Source: Pseudomonas sp. ISL-84
GTDB lineage: Bacteria > Bacillota > Bacilli > Bacillales > Cytobacillaceae
Assembly (NCBI GenBank): GCA_018613035.1
Contig: JAGGRA010000009.1
Location: 92,971-156,970, forward strand
Length of the DNA stretch: 64,000 nucleotides
Direction: 5' to 3'
In this document: in pieces, positions 8,764 to 17,554 of the stretch
Position numbering within the stretch: position 1 is the stretch's first letter
Layout: each line of letters begins with the position of its first letter
Program-made: the position numbers and the translations under genes
Notes under the pieces: model-generated
What the model was told of the DNA's origin: nothing
What the model saw: only the letters and a program-made list of their open reading frames with translations
The model's database searches: none

Positions 8764-8826
8764 CATGGGGGCCTGTCCCCCGGTTCGTTAAATTGTTACC
8801 GTACTTGGGGGACAGGCCCAACACAC
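8764..8826 (+). repeat. Palindromic intergenic repeat, copy 2
   Basis: GGGGGCCTGTCCCCC ... GGGGGACAGGCCC, with the same middle (GGTTCGTTAAATTGTTACCG) as copy 1. It lies between ger operon 1 and the LysM gene. It is directly followed by an orphan open tail. Confidence 0.8.
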
Positions 8827-8833
8827 TTTTTAG

Positions 8834-8965
8834 GATGAAACAAGAGCAGTGTTTGAGAAAGCAGAGGGATGTAAGATCCTTTCTGAGATCATCCATTATA
8901 TGGACTTCGAAAAAAGAGAAAAGTTAAAAACAGGCGATGTCAGAAACTCCCCTTGGAAATTTTAA
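8834..8965 (+). pseudogene. Possible orphan 3' gene tail after the repeat
   Basis: Forty-three codons are open from just after a TAG at 8831-8833 and end at TAA (8963-8965). The residues look protein-like (VFEKAEGCKILSEIIHYMDF..., ending NSPWKF), but no ribosome site and no parent gene in the window was found. Its position right after the repeat mirrors the other truncated gene copies. It could be chance. Confidence 0.3.
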
Positions 8966-9180
8966 GAAGTAACGGAATAGGCTTTTCCTAAATCAAAATG
9001 ATGCTATACAGATTTGCAATAGAGCTATCTTTTGAAGAATGAATTTTTTTGTTATCTCATTCTTCCCCGTTTTCATTGAACCTCGCACTTCCTATTGAAT
9101 AGTATATGGGCAGAGAGAGTGTACCTAATTATTACCTCCATTTTGCTCGTGGGAATTTTATCTTATGGGAAGTGAAGAAC

Positions 9181-11001
9181 ATGCAGACTTTTTATACAGT
9201 GCGTTCAGGTGATACGGTCTACGGAATTTCAAGCAGGTGGGGGATTCCGGCAGATTCCCTTATTGCGGCAAATAATTTGAAGCCTCCTTATACGATTTAT
9301 ATAGGGCAGCAGCTGTCCGTTCCACCTGGGGTTGACGTTGTGCGTGTAAGGCAAGGAGATTCAGTGTATCGAATTTCACAATTATACAAAGTTCCGCCTT
9401 CAGTGATCATAGAGGCGAATCAGCTTCAACCACCCTATGTCATACAGCCCGGTCAATTATTAAAGGTTCCGCCAGGTGTTCCTTATTATGTCGTCCAGCC
9501 AGGGGATACACTTTATCAGCTTGCAGTACGTTTTAATGTCATTACGAACGGGGAGCCAAATTTTGAGCTTATTCGGAATGTTAACCAGCTTCCATCCTCG
9601 CAAATAGTTCCCGGAATGAAGCTAAGGATTCCATACGCCCCTCCTGGCGGCCAAGGCCTGATTGCCTATACCTCTGATCGGGGAGGGCAATATGACATTT
9701 GGTTATATAATCCCCGAACAGGAGGGAACGTGCAGCTCACCAGTGGATTGGGTGAATCCTTCTCAAGTCCTGAATGGTCGCCGAATAGCAGGAGAATTGC
9801 GTTTGTCGGAAAGAACAGAATTATAAATGTTGTGGATGTTGCAACAGGTTCCATTGCTCAAATCGACCAGGTGGATGCTGAGGCAGAATTCAAATTGGAT
9901 TGGTCGCCTGGCAGCAGCCAAATTGCTTATACGAAGCAAGGGCGTATTATTATGTACAACGTTCTGTCTCATCAAGCACAAAGCATCCAACAGCCTGACT
10001 CAACAGATGTTCAATGGTTTCCGAGTGGCAGGGAACTGCTATTTCAGGCACCGGATGCATCAGGGATTAGCCAGCTTTTCCGAATTCAAACAGACGGATC
10101 CGGGAAACAGCAAATTACACGAAACACAGGAGGGCGGCTTAATAATGCACAGCTATCACCCAATGGAAGCTTTGTCCTTTACACAACACCAGGCGTCAGT
10201 ATCTCCATCATTCACACCGTCGAGCTTTCAATAGGCAATGTGTTTGAAGTAAAAGGCGGGCCCCTTGCAAAAAATTATTATCCGATATGGTCTCCTGATT
10301 CTTTGAGAATTGCCTATAGCGCTACCGCCTTTGAAGATAGAGGATATTTTTCACAGGTTCGAACTGTGGGGAGGCGAGGAGAAGAGGATCGAATTTGGGC
10401 TATATCCAATTGTTTTGCATCGCCTGTCACGTGGTCAACAGACGGAAGGAAAATAGTCTATCTTAGCGGGTGTACGGAACAGGAATTTGCCAGCGAAATG
10501 TGGGTTATCGACCTCCAGCATCCCGTACCCATTCGACTAATTAAAGGAGTTAACATTCAGTCATTCCAATGGTCACCGACTCCCATATTGGGTGGTACCC
10601 AAATGAACACGTATACGAACACTGCCTACCAGGTTCGGTTCCAATATCCATCACACTGGCGAAAAGTGAACGAGGAAAGATACGAAGGTGCTGACGGCTT
10701 TTTTCAAATATCAGCGATTTCAGCTGGTGAAAACCTGGATGAGGTGTGCCGAGGTGAAGCTTTCCATCCATTAATGCCCTATGGATCCACGCCAAGCATC
10801 TTGAAGGCTCGAGTTCAACACCAGGAAGCTTGCTATATTTTCCCCTCTGCGGACCAGCCAGCAGAAATGATGAATCAATCCGCTTTAATTGTAAGGTATC
10901 CAACTCCTGTTACGATCCAAGGTGAAACTTACAATTACTTTATCTTATGGGCAGATCAGGGGCATTTGAAGGAGATCGCTTCGAGTTTAACTTTTTTATA
11001 A
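9181..11001 (+). CDS. LysM-repeat protein with TolB-like beta-propeller
   Basis: A 606-residue protein. Three LysM domains lie at about 3-47 (VRSGDTVYGISSRWGIP), 49-95 and 98-150 and bind peptidoglycan or chitin-like glycans. Then come TolB/PD40-type propeller blades (YTSDRGGQYDIWLYNP, SPEWSPNSRRIAFVG, YPIWSPDSLRIAYSA, VTWSTDGRKIVYLSG), about 155-475, and a C-terminal globular domain of about 120 residues. There is no signal peptide, which is common for LysM spore-coat or cortex proteins made inside the mother cell. The start at 9181 (MQTFYTVRSGD) is chosen because the LysM domain begins there; an in-frame ATG at 9106 adds an unlikely leader. The ribosome site is weak (GGGAAGTGAAG). A spore-coat or cortex role is inference. 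Confidence 0.8.
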   Translation: MQTFYTVRSGDTVYGISSRWGIPADSLIAANNLKPPYTIYIGQQLSVPPGVDVVRVRQGDSVYRISQLYKVPPSVIIEANQLQPPYVIQPGQLLKVPPGVPYYVVQPGDTLYQLAVRFNVITNGEPNFELIRNVNQLPSSQIVPGMKLRIPYAPPGGQGLIAYTSDRGGQYDIWLYNPRTGGNVQLTSGLGESFSSPEWSPNSRRIAFVGKNRIINVVDVATGSIAQIDQVDAEAEFKLDWSPGSSQIAYTKQGRIIMYNVLSHQAQSIQQPDSTDVQWFPSGRELLFQAPDASGISQLFRIQTDGSGKQQITRNTGGRLNNAQLSPNGSFVLYTTPGVSISIIHTVELSIGNVFEVKGGPLAKNYYPIWSPDSLRIAYSATAFEDRGYFSQVRTVGRRGEEDRIWAISNCFASPVTWSTDGRKIVYLSGCTEQEFASEMWVIDLQHPVPIRLIKGVNIQSFQWSPTPILGGTQMNTYTNTAYQVRFQYPSHWRKVNEERYEGADGFFQISAISAGENLDEVCRGEAFHPLMPYGSTPSILKARVQHQEACYIFPSADQPAEMMNQSALIVRYPTPVTIQGETYNYFILWADQGHLKEIASSLTFL

Positions 11002-11300
11002 ACACCCAATTATATTTGGCTTTCCATTTTGGGCTTTTGTTGTTTTAAGGAATGGAACGTTGCGGAAGATCAAGAAGAGGAAGAAGTTGAGCAATAATTG
11101 GATAATTTAATTTTTTCCGGGTGCCAGTGAAGGGCTTGTCATAAATAGTGTAATGTCATTAGAATCTTTGGTTTCTGTTGACATTAAATTCTAATGGAAG
11201 CAAGTATCCCCCTCAATTTTTAAAGTGAAGGGGATTTAAGGTTTTAAAAAGTATAAAAAATTGTGGTTCGGAAATTGGAGGCGGTTCTGAATCCGGCTCA
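11002..11300. other. Intergenic region with imperfect inverted repeats
   Basis: No gene seen. CATTAGAAT...ATTCTAATG (near 11157 and 11190) and ATCCCCCTCA...TGAAGGGGAT (11207-11235) could form hairpins; the second may terminate the LysM gene. Confidence 0.3.
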
Positions 11301-11435
11301 AGCGCAAGCGCCCGAGGGTCCGTACCAATTGGAACGGACCCTCGGGATCAAATAACCCAAAGAGAATTAAAGGGAAAGACCACCCTTTTTTTCTTTGGAA
11401 CATTTGCCTGTCGGGGCTAAACGGGCGCTTGTGCT
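11301..11435. repeat. Large nested palindrome downstream of dbpA
   Basis: CCCGAGGGTCCGT (11311-11323) and ACGGACCCTCGGG (11334-11346) form a perfect 13-bp hairpin. An outer arm AGCGCAAGCGCCC (11301-11313) can pair with GGGCGCTTGTGCT (11423-11435), followed on the plus strand by six T. It is GC-rich against an AT-rich background and looks like a dispersed repeat rather than a simple terminator, though it may end dbpA transcription from the other side. Confidence 0.6.
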
Positions 11436-11438
11436 TTT

Positions 11439-12884
11439 TTATTTAATGGCTTTACTCACTTTTAACTTCTTTCCTTTGATAGTCGCATTCGCCATGGCTT
11501 GTAAAACTAGTGAGCCCTTGCCATTCAGAATATCAACATAGGACATTTGATCATGGAGGGTTATAATGCCGATATCCTCTGCTGTGACTCCAGGAATTTT
11601 TGCAATCGTTCCAACAAAGTCTACAGCACGAATTTTCTTCTTTTTACCACCGCTGAAATGGAGTTTCATAATATCTTGGTTGATTCGGGCTGTTTTATTA
11701 TTTCTTACAATTCGCCTGCCGCTAAGTTTTTCTTCGAAAGCAGCTTTTCCACCAGCCACTTCCAGATGGCTGGGAGCTTCTATAGCAGGTAGCTCAAAGC
11801 CGATGTATCTTTCAATGGCTTTAATGAATTTTCCTTCAAAAGGTGTCGAAAACGTAATGGCCTTTCCTTTATTTCCAGCACGGCCTGTTCTTCCGGTTCG
11901 GTGTACATAGCTCTCTTTTTCCATAGGAACGTCATAGTTGATGACAAGTGTCACATTATCAATATCAATACCTCTGGCAGCTACATCAGTGGCCACGAGA
12001 TAGCGGAAGTTCCCCAGTTTGAAACCTTCCATAACAGAGAACCGGTCTTCTTGTTCTAAACCCCCATGGAGTCTCTCACAAGGATATCCTGATCTATCTA
12101 GTTCACTATACACAGTATCAACGTGTTCTTTGGTTCGGCAGAAAATAAGGCAGCTGTCTGGATTTTCTACAATCGTGACGTCTTTAAGGAGTGAGATCTT
12201 TTCTTCTTCTCTCACTTCAATTAAAGAATGTTCAATGGTATCGGCTGTCACCCTGGTCGATTCAATCTCAATCTGAATAGGATCTTTCATATATTTATGG
12301 CAAAGATTTTCAACATCTTTAGGCAGAGTTGCAGAAAAAACCATTGTTACTCGGTTTGAAGGCAGTTCTTTGATGATCGCTTCCACTTCATCGATGAAAC
12401 CTTTATTAAGCATCTCATCAGCTTCATCTATGATAAGATACTTTATTTGATCCAAAACTAAGGTTTCTCGTTCAATATGGTCCATGACTCGTCCAGGGGT
12501 ACCAACGACTACATGAGTTTTTTGTTTCAATTCATCCTTTTGTTTCGAAAAAGGTTCTTTTCCATAGACGGCCACTGCTTTAATGCGTTTAAACCTTCCG
12601 ATATTCGTAATGTCTTCGCGGACTTGAACCGCAAGCTCCCTAGTTGGCGTAAGAATTAAGGCCTGTGGTTTTTTTTCTTCCCATTCAATCATATCGGAAA
12701 CAGGAATACCAAAGGAGGCAGTCTTTCCACTTCCTGTTTGGGCTTTTACGACAAGATCTTGATTTTTCATTGCTAATGGTATGACTTCTCTTTGAACTTC
12801 TGTTGGAGTTTCGTATTTTAACACAGCTAGTGCTCTTTTTATTTCTTCGCTTACATGATAGTCCTCAAAACTTCTATTACTCAT
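11439..12884 (-). CDS. dbpA: DEAD-box ATP-dependent RNA helicase DbpA/YxiN
   Basis: A 481-residue DEAD-box helicase. Motifs in order: AQTGSGKT (48-55), [17 protein letters not shown] (in [11 protein letters not shown]), SAT (VFSATLP), ARGIDI and HRTGRTGR. The last 75 residues are the DbpA RNA-binding RRM-like domain ([20 protein letters not shown]). DbpA/YxiN binds hairpin 92 of 23S rRNA and acts in 50S subunit assembly. The length matches B. subtilis YxiN (about 480). It is monocistronic, with a roughly 500-base intergenic region upstream. Confidence 0.95.
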   Translation of the reverse strand: MSNRSFEDYHVSEEIKRALAVLKYETPTEVQREVIPLAMKNQDLVVKAQTGSGKTASFGIPVSDMIEWEEKKPQALILTPTRELAVQVREDITNIGRFKRIKAVAVYGKEPFSKQKDELKQKTHVVVGTPGRVMDHIERETLVLDQIKYLIIDEADEMLNKGFIDEVEAIIKELPSNRVTMVFSATLPKDVENLCHKYMKDPIQIEIESTRVTADTIEHSLIEVREEEKISLLKDVTIVENPDSCLIFCRTKEHVDTVYSELDRSGYPCERLHGGLEQEDRFSVMEGFKLGNFRYLVATDVAARGIDIDNVTLVINYDVPMEKESYVHRTGRTGRAGNKGKAITFSTPFEGKFIKAIERYIGFELPAIEAPSHLEVAGGKAAFEEKLSGRRIVRNNKTARINQDIMKLHFSGGKKKKIRAVDFVGTIAKIPGVTAEDIGIITLHDQMSYVDILNGKGSLVLQAMANATIKGKKLKVSKAIK

Positions 12885-13380
12885 TTTTAAACCTCGTTTT
12901 TTGTTTTTTCGTCATATGTATAGAATTCTCTCCAAGAATTATTATATGCATTATCTGAATATGGTTCATTATACTTGAAAAGTGCGGGACAAAACGGCTT
13001 TTATTTTAAATTTTAAAAAGTAACAGATAAGGATGCGTTATTGATCTTAGATAACTTGAGTAAAAAAGATAATGAACAATACAATGCTTCTTTTTACAAT
13101 AATATTAAAAAATAACTCAGTTCTATTAGGTAAGCCAAAAAACCTCATTTAGATATATTACGGCGAACCGTATTATAAGTATTGATAATTAGTAACAGCA
13201 CCATCTCTGGTAGCGTTCATTGAAAAAGTTTTGAACAATGTAATACTTTGGGATGTACGATATAAAGGATGGACAACTAATAAGGGTAAAATTTATTAGC
13301 GTGAGAAAATCGTATTAAACTGAGGGAGTAGGGGGTTAATTGTATTTATCAATAGACAATCGGAAGAAACGTTTTTCGTG
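12885..13380. other. Intergenic region upstream of dbpA
   Basis: About 500 AT-rich bases without a supportable gene. A stretch at about 13030-13115 reads as 24 open codons ending NNIKK-stop but has no start. The region may hold a long 5' leader for dbpA; I see no defined structure. Confidence 0.4.
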
Positions 13381-13441
13381 AAAAAAGAACAAACCTCTCC
13401 AAATTCCTCTTAATTAAGGAATTTCATGAGAGATTTGTTTT
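13381..13441 (-). terminator. Terminator of the Rrf2 regulator gene
   Basis: On the minus strand, AACAAATCTCTC...AAATTCCT pairs with AGGAATTT...GAGAGGTTTGTT, followed by TTCTTTTTT. It overlaps the last codon of the gene. Confidence 0.75.
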
Positions 13442-13934
13442 ATAGGCTGCTCTTCGAAAAATATTTCCGAGTTTCTTCACGTATTTGTTTAGGTAAGACA
13501 CGCTCAAGCTCATCCTTTAACCATGAAAGCGTTTTGCCGCGCAAGAAATCACGCATCGTTTCTTCCGCAGAGAGCATAACTAAATTGATTGTGCAAGAAG
13601 AGGTACCTGAAGAGCAGATATTATCTCTATACAAATAACCATTATCTTTAATGTTTTTACATTGAAAAATAGGCTTAGGACCTTCAACTGCTTCAATTAC
13701 ATTCCAAAAGGAAATTTCATCTGGAGATTTAGCAAGTTTATAGCCACCCTTAACTCCAGGCACTGAACTTACTATGCCATCCTTAGATAATTTACTGAAA
13801 ATCTTTGATAGGTATGTTTCTGAAATCCCTTGAAAATGGGAAAGTTCCTTAATGCCAATGGGTGAATCCTCTGGATTATCAATTAAATATACGAGGCAGT
13901 GAAGTGCATATTCAACTCCAATACTATACTGCAT
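13440..13934 (-). CDS. Rrf2 family transcriptional regulator
   Basis: A 164-residue Rrf2 protein. The N-terminal winged helix starts MQYSIGVEYALHCLVYL and contains IKELSHFQGISETYLSKIFSKL and the wing GGYKLAKSP. Three cysteines (in FQCKN, NICSSG and SSCTI, residues roughly 90-120) are placed like the Fe-S or redox cysteines of IscR/NsrR-type members. It starts at ATG 13934 after AGAGGTGAT; a GTG three codons upstream is less likely. It is divergent from an AhpD-like gene, which it probably controls, so a role in redox or electrophile sensing is likely. Confidence 0.85.
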   Translation of the reverse strand: MQYSIGVEYALHCLVYLIDNPEDSPIGIKELSHFQGISETYLSKIFSKLSKDGIVSSVPGVKGGYKLAKSPDEISFWNVIEAVEGPKPIFQCKNIKDNGYLYRDNICSSGTSSCTINLVMLSAEETMRDFLRGKTLSWLKDELERVLPKQIREETRKYFSKSSL

Positions 13935-14156
13935 TAATATCACCTCTTCATAAATGAGATTAATTTATCTTAAAAATTTTTTATTTCTTTGTCAATCATG
14001 ATCATTTGGAATCAATTAAAATGAAAAGAGGTTTGACATAATAAAGTGTACAACTTATTATAGATAATATCAATCGGTGATTGACGCTATCCACAATTGA
14101 AATTTCAAAATGCGGTTCAATTATTTTTTGAATCAGCTTATAAGGAGGAATTGATA

Positions 14157-14600
14157 TTGGAACAACGAATTGATTATTACAAGCTAGCACCAGAAGCAAT
14201 GAAAATAATGATGGAAATGGAGAAGTATACGAAAACTACAGGTTTAGACCGTAAACTTCGTGAACTTATAAAAATTCGGGCTTCTCAAATAAATGGCTGT
14301 GCATATTGCATTAACATGCATACAGCTGATGCTAGAAAAATGGGAGAAACGGAACAGCGTTTATATTGTATTAGTGCATGGAGAGAGTGCACATTTTACA
14401 CTGAAGCAGAAAAAGCAGCTCTTGAGTTAACAGAGCACATAACTTTAATCCCGACAAAACGTGTGCCAGATGAGCTTTATCAGCGAGTACGTGAACATTC
14501 TGATGAGAAACAATATATTGACCTTGTTCTAATCATCAATCAAATCAACAGCTGGAATAGAATTTCAATTGCAATGGGGAATGTAGCAACTGAAAAATAA
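14157..14600 (+). CDS. Carboxymuconolactone decarboxylase (AhpD-like) family protein
   Basis: A 147-residue all-alpha protein of the CMD/AhpD family. It has the peroxidase-type motif CAYCINMH (CxxCxxxH) within IRASQINGCAYCINMHTADA, the redox-active pair of alkylhydroperoxidase AhpD-like proteins. The start is TTG 14157, eight bases after AAGGAGG; an in-frame ATG at 14097 lacks a ribosome site and adds a non-family leader. It is divergent from the Rrf2 regulator. It likely reduces organic hydroperoxides or a quinone/thiol substrate. Confidence 0.85.
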   Translation: MEQRIDYYKLAPEAMKIMMEMEKYTKTTGLDRKLRELIKIRASQINGCAYCINMHTADARKMGETEQRLYCISAWRECTFYTEAEKAALELTEHITLIPTKRVPDELYQRVREHSDEKQYIDLVLIINQINSWNRISIAMGNVATEK

Positions 14601-14683
14601 TTTATCCAACAGTTCATGCCATTTTAATTTGTCCAATTTAACCTTGATTGGCTTAGTCTCCTAAGATCTTTTTTTTAAGATAA

Positions 14684-14701
14684 ACTTACCTTCTAGTAAG
14701 T
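14684..14701 (+). promoter_or_regulatory. TetR-type operator before ohr (site 1)
   Basis: ACTTACCTTCTAGTAAGT, identical to the sites at 22866 and 23926 and differing only in the central six bases from the site inside the tetR promoter (22249). It lies 114 bases before the ohr start. It suggests ohr belongs to the regulon of the TetR protein at 22279. Confidence 0.7.
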
Positions 14702-14814
14702 AAAAAGGAATTAGAAACAGGTATAGTAAACCTTCACGGCGGAAGAGACGTTGTTGGTTAATTAGTTCACAAGGTGTAAAAATAATAATCCATTAAAAAA
14801 AGGGGAGTTTTAAA

Positions 14815-15243
14815 ATGATGAAAATAGAAAAGAAATTGTACACGGCTACAGTAAATGTTCAAGGCGGAAGAGATGGCAAAGCGGTATCCAGCGATAACAA
14901 TCTTAATGTAGACTTGAAATATCCAAAGGAATTAGGAGGGGACGGAGCTGGAACCAATCCGGAACAGCTGTTCGCTGCAGGGTTTGCCGCATGTTTCCAG
15001 GGAGCGATGGGCACTGTCCTTAGGAAAAAGAACATTAAAACAGACGGTATAAATATTGCTTCACATGTTACGCTTGGCAAGGATGCGAACGATGGCTATG
15101 TTCTGGCAATTACAATGGATATCACTGTAAAGGGCGTAGAAACTAGCGTGGCAGAAGAAGTCGTTGAGGAAGCTCATAAGGTTTGCCCTTATGCCAGAGC
15201 AACTCAAGGTAATATCGAAGTAATATCAAACGTTGTTGGTTAA
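14815..15243 (+). CDS. ohr: Organic hydroperoxide resistance protein, Ohr/OsmC family
   Basis: A 142-residue thiol peroxidase that reduces organic hydroperoxides. It has the two family cysteines: the peroxidatic Cys in GFAACFQGAMG (about 61) and the resolving Cys in AHKVCPYARATQGNIEV (about 126). The start MMKIEKKLYTATV follows GGGGAG. The typical length is 135-145. Ohr is usually controlled by OhrR, but no ohrR is adjacent; instead an operator shared with a distant TetR gene lies upstream. Confidence 0.95.
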   Translation: MMKIEKKLYTATVNVQGGRDGKAVSSDNNLNVDLKYPKELGGDGAGTNPEQLFAAGFAACFQGAMGTVLRKKNIKTDGINIASHVTLGKDANDGYVLAITMDITVKGVETSVAEEVVEEAHKVCPYARATQGNIEVISNVVG

Positions 15244-15265
15244 TCAGCTTCTCGATTTTCATACC

Positions 15266-15298
15266 GTGCCTATCTTTAACAAGATAGGCACTCTTTTT
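15266..15298 (+). terminator. Terminator of ohr
   Basis: A perfect 11-bp stem (GTGCCTATCTT / AAGATAGGCAC) with a TAAC loop and a T-rich tail. Confidence 0.92.
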
Positions 15299-15365
15299 TG
15301 CAGAACAACATTTATCAGCACTTTTTTCTTTTCAAAAGCAAGATTGCCCTTTAAAAAACCCGTAA

Positions 15366-16475
15366 CTAGATTTTGTTTAACTTATTTTTCATAAAATGAT
15401 TCTTAATCCATTTTATAATAAGAAGGAGCGGCAGATACACATATACAAAACCAATTCCCACATTAGAAGTAAAATTGACAAGATAATCAATACTCTTAAA
15501 TTCCTGAAGGTATACAGAAACAATCATCTCTGCAATAAGCAAGAATAGCAAAGTCGCTTTAGGAGGAATTGAGAAAGTTCTTTTTACGATTCTTGTACAT
15601 GCCCACAAAGAAATACATATAGGGGATATGATCACTAACAGCCAAATAAAGATGAATACATATTCAAATCTTTCCAGGAAAGAGAATTTAACGATCTTAA
15701 CCATCATAAGAGTGGGCCAAGGTAAATGCTGTAATACCTCTTGATTAAAGTATAAGAATGATATTAACGTTATAATTAGGTACACAATGAGAGTATATAT
15801 ATTGCCAAGATACGCCCATTTTGAAATATCTCTGTTATTTGAACTCCTAAGGAAGGGATAATACATCAGGATCCACTCGAAACCAAGAAAAAGCAGGGCA
15901 TACCCTTTAGAAGATAAAAGTAGCTCACTGAGGGAATGACTAAAGGCTGGGAGCAGGTAAATATAATTCGCATGCATCAATGGGAAGTAGATTAAAAAGA
16001 ACAAAAAAGAAGGCAATATAACTCCCCAGAAGCTAAAGCCGGTTAAACTGCGGAAGCCGCTTGAGATAATATAATAAAATGTGAGTCCGAAAACGAAACA
16101 TAGCTGCCATGTTTTTATTGAAGGATATACCCATATTTGGATGACCTCAATATATGCACGGAGGACTGTCAAAGAAGCCAGCCAGAAATAAACCAATGCC
16201 ATGACAGACATTATGCTGCCAATCGCTTTTCCAAAGCAATACTGATGAACAGCTACTAAATCATTAGTTCCCCCGCCTAATAGCTTAAAAATAATATAGA
16301 GTATGATATGGGTTACAGCCCAGGTTATAATTAAAGAAATCCAGGCGTCCTGCTCAGCATGTTTAATAACCTGGCTTTGAAAATTTAGGATACCAACTCC
16401 GGTTTGTGAAGAGTGAATGAGAAAAAATGTGAAAAAAGCCGAAACTTGAAATTGTTTTTCTACTTTTACGTTCAC
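15366..16475 (-). CDS. GerAB-type germination permease-like subunit (operon 2)
   Basis: A 369-residue polytopic protein of about ten helices, GerAB/ArcD/ProY family. It begins QFQVSAFFTFFLIHSSQTGVGIL, the family-typical first helix. The start is GTG at 16475, sharing its G with the TAG stop of the preceding gerC (TAGTG), so translation is tightly coupled. It is the last gene of an A-C-B operon, the order seen in B. subtilis gerK. Confidence 0.9.
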   Translation of the reverse strand: MNVKVEKQFQVSAFFTFFLIHSSQTGVGILNFQSQVIKHAEQDAWISLIITWAVTHIILYIIFKLLGGGTNDLVAVHQYCFGKAIGSIMSVMALVYFWLASLTVLRAYIEVIQIWVYPSIKTWQLCFVFGLTFYYIISSGFRSLTGFSFWGVILPSFLFFLIYFPLMHANYIYLLPAFSHSLSELLLSSKGYALLFLGFEWILMYYPFLRSSNNRDISKWAYLGNIYTLIVYLIITLISFLYFNQEVLQHLPWPTLMMVKIVKFSFLERFEYVFIFIWLLVIISPICISLWACTRIVKRTFSIPPKATLLFLLIAEMIVSVYLQEFKSIDYLVNFTSNVGIGFVYVYLPLLLIIKWIKNHFMKNKLNKI

Positions 16476-17554
16476 TAATTTCCCACCCCAGTTTGCCTAA
16501 CTGCAATTTTGGTATTTACCTCATATGTCATATTAGGATATATCCGATCGTAAAAACTCTGTTCAGAATAATTTCTGTGATTTGCTTTATACACTCTTGC
16601 TATACCTAAAGGATCTACACCATTTGTTTGAAAATCCTTTAGAAGTAATTCAGCATCGTTTGAAATTGATTTCTGTAAGGCGGTTTTAAATAATTTAAGA
16701 TCCTTTTCATCTTCTAAATTGATCCATTCAGGCAAAGCATCAAGTTCTACATCTAAACTTAGGCTTACCCTAACTTGTTCCCTGAGGTTCTCCTTGATGA
16801 ATTTCACCTTGTGTTTTCCATAGTTCGTTCTGACCCCAATATTAGCTTTGTGTCCATGCATGTTAAGGTCAAAACTGTATACTCCCCTTTTGTTTTTATC
16901 GGTCATTAATTTTAATAAGAAGGTTTCTTTTTCGGAAATCCTAAATGCTAATTTTTCACCTTTGAAAATCCCCATACCATCGACTTTAATTTTCCCTTTA
17001 GAATCAACTGTAAGATTAGGAAAGGACATATCAATTCCACTTCCAAAAAACTGGTCATACATGACATGGGAGTTAGATTCAGGAATTCCTTCATTTTCAA
17101 TACTTTTATCAATCAAATTCATTAAGAATAGCGGACTCTCATTAAGTGTTTTACTTAGTATTAAATCTGGAGTTCCATCTGTAATGACAATTCTTACTAT
17201 GCCAATTTTTGGTTCCTTACAGATGGGGTCTAATATGGAAGCTAAACCATCTCTGCTTAGTTTATCCCCAAATATTATTACCCTTACTTGACCTATTTCA
17301 AATGGAAATTGAGACTTATGGCTAAGTTCTTCCTGCAGACTAGATGGATTTTTAGCAGCAGCTGTGATTAAAGCAGGATTATCACTCTCGGCATAATTTG
17401 GATAAACAACACTTGCCTTTAGCATCTCATCTTCTTTGTCATATCCTACATTATGCATCAGAGAGACTTCATTAATAATATTGTGAGGTACACATCCAGC
17501 CAGAATTAGAGTTAGAACAACAATACCCATTTTAACTAATGTGTTATTCGTCAT
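16475..17554 (-). CDS. Ger(x)C family spore germination lipoprotein (operon 2)
   Basis: A 359-residue lipoprotein with lipobox LILAGC (Cys21). It has family features such as SLMHNVGYDKEDEMLKASVVYP after the anchor and DPLGIARVYKANHRNY near residue 320. It overlaps gerA by 11 bases and gerB by one. It is the C subunit of a germinant receptor, anchored on the outer face of the spore inner membrane. Confidence 0.9.
   Translation of the reverse strand: MTNNTLVKMGIVVLTLILAGCVPHNIINEVSLMHNVGYDKEDEMLKASVVYPNYAESDNPALITAAAKNPSSLQEELSHKSQFPFEIGQVRVIIFGDKLSRDGLASILDPICKEPKIGIVRIVITDGTPDLILSKTLNESPLFLMNLIDKSIENEGIPESNSHVMYDQFFGSGIDMSFPNLTVDSKGKIKVDGMGIFKGEKLAFRISEKETFLLKLMTDKNKRGVYSFDLNMHGHKANIGVRTNYGKHKVKFIKENLREQVRVSLSLDVELDALPEWINLEDEKDLKLFKTALQKSISNDAELLLKDFQTNGVDPLGIARVYKANHRNYSEQSFYDRIYPNMTYEVNTKIAVRQTGVGN

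Noticed and set aside
4165..8826. CRISPR-like repeats
   Set aside because: The palindromic copies are dispersed, not regularly spaced, and have no spacers or cas genes.
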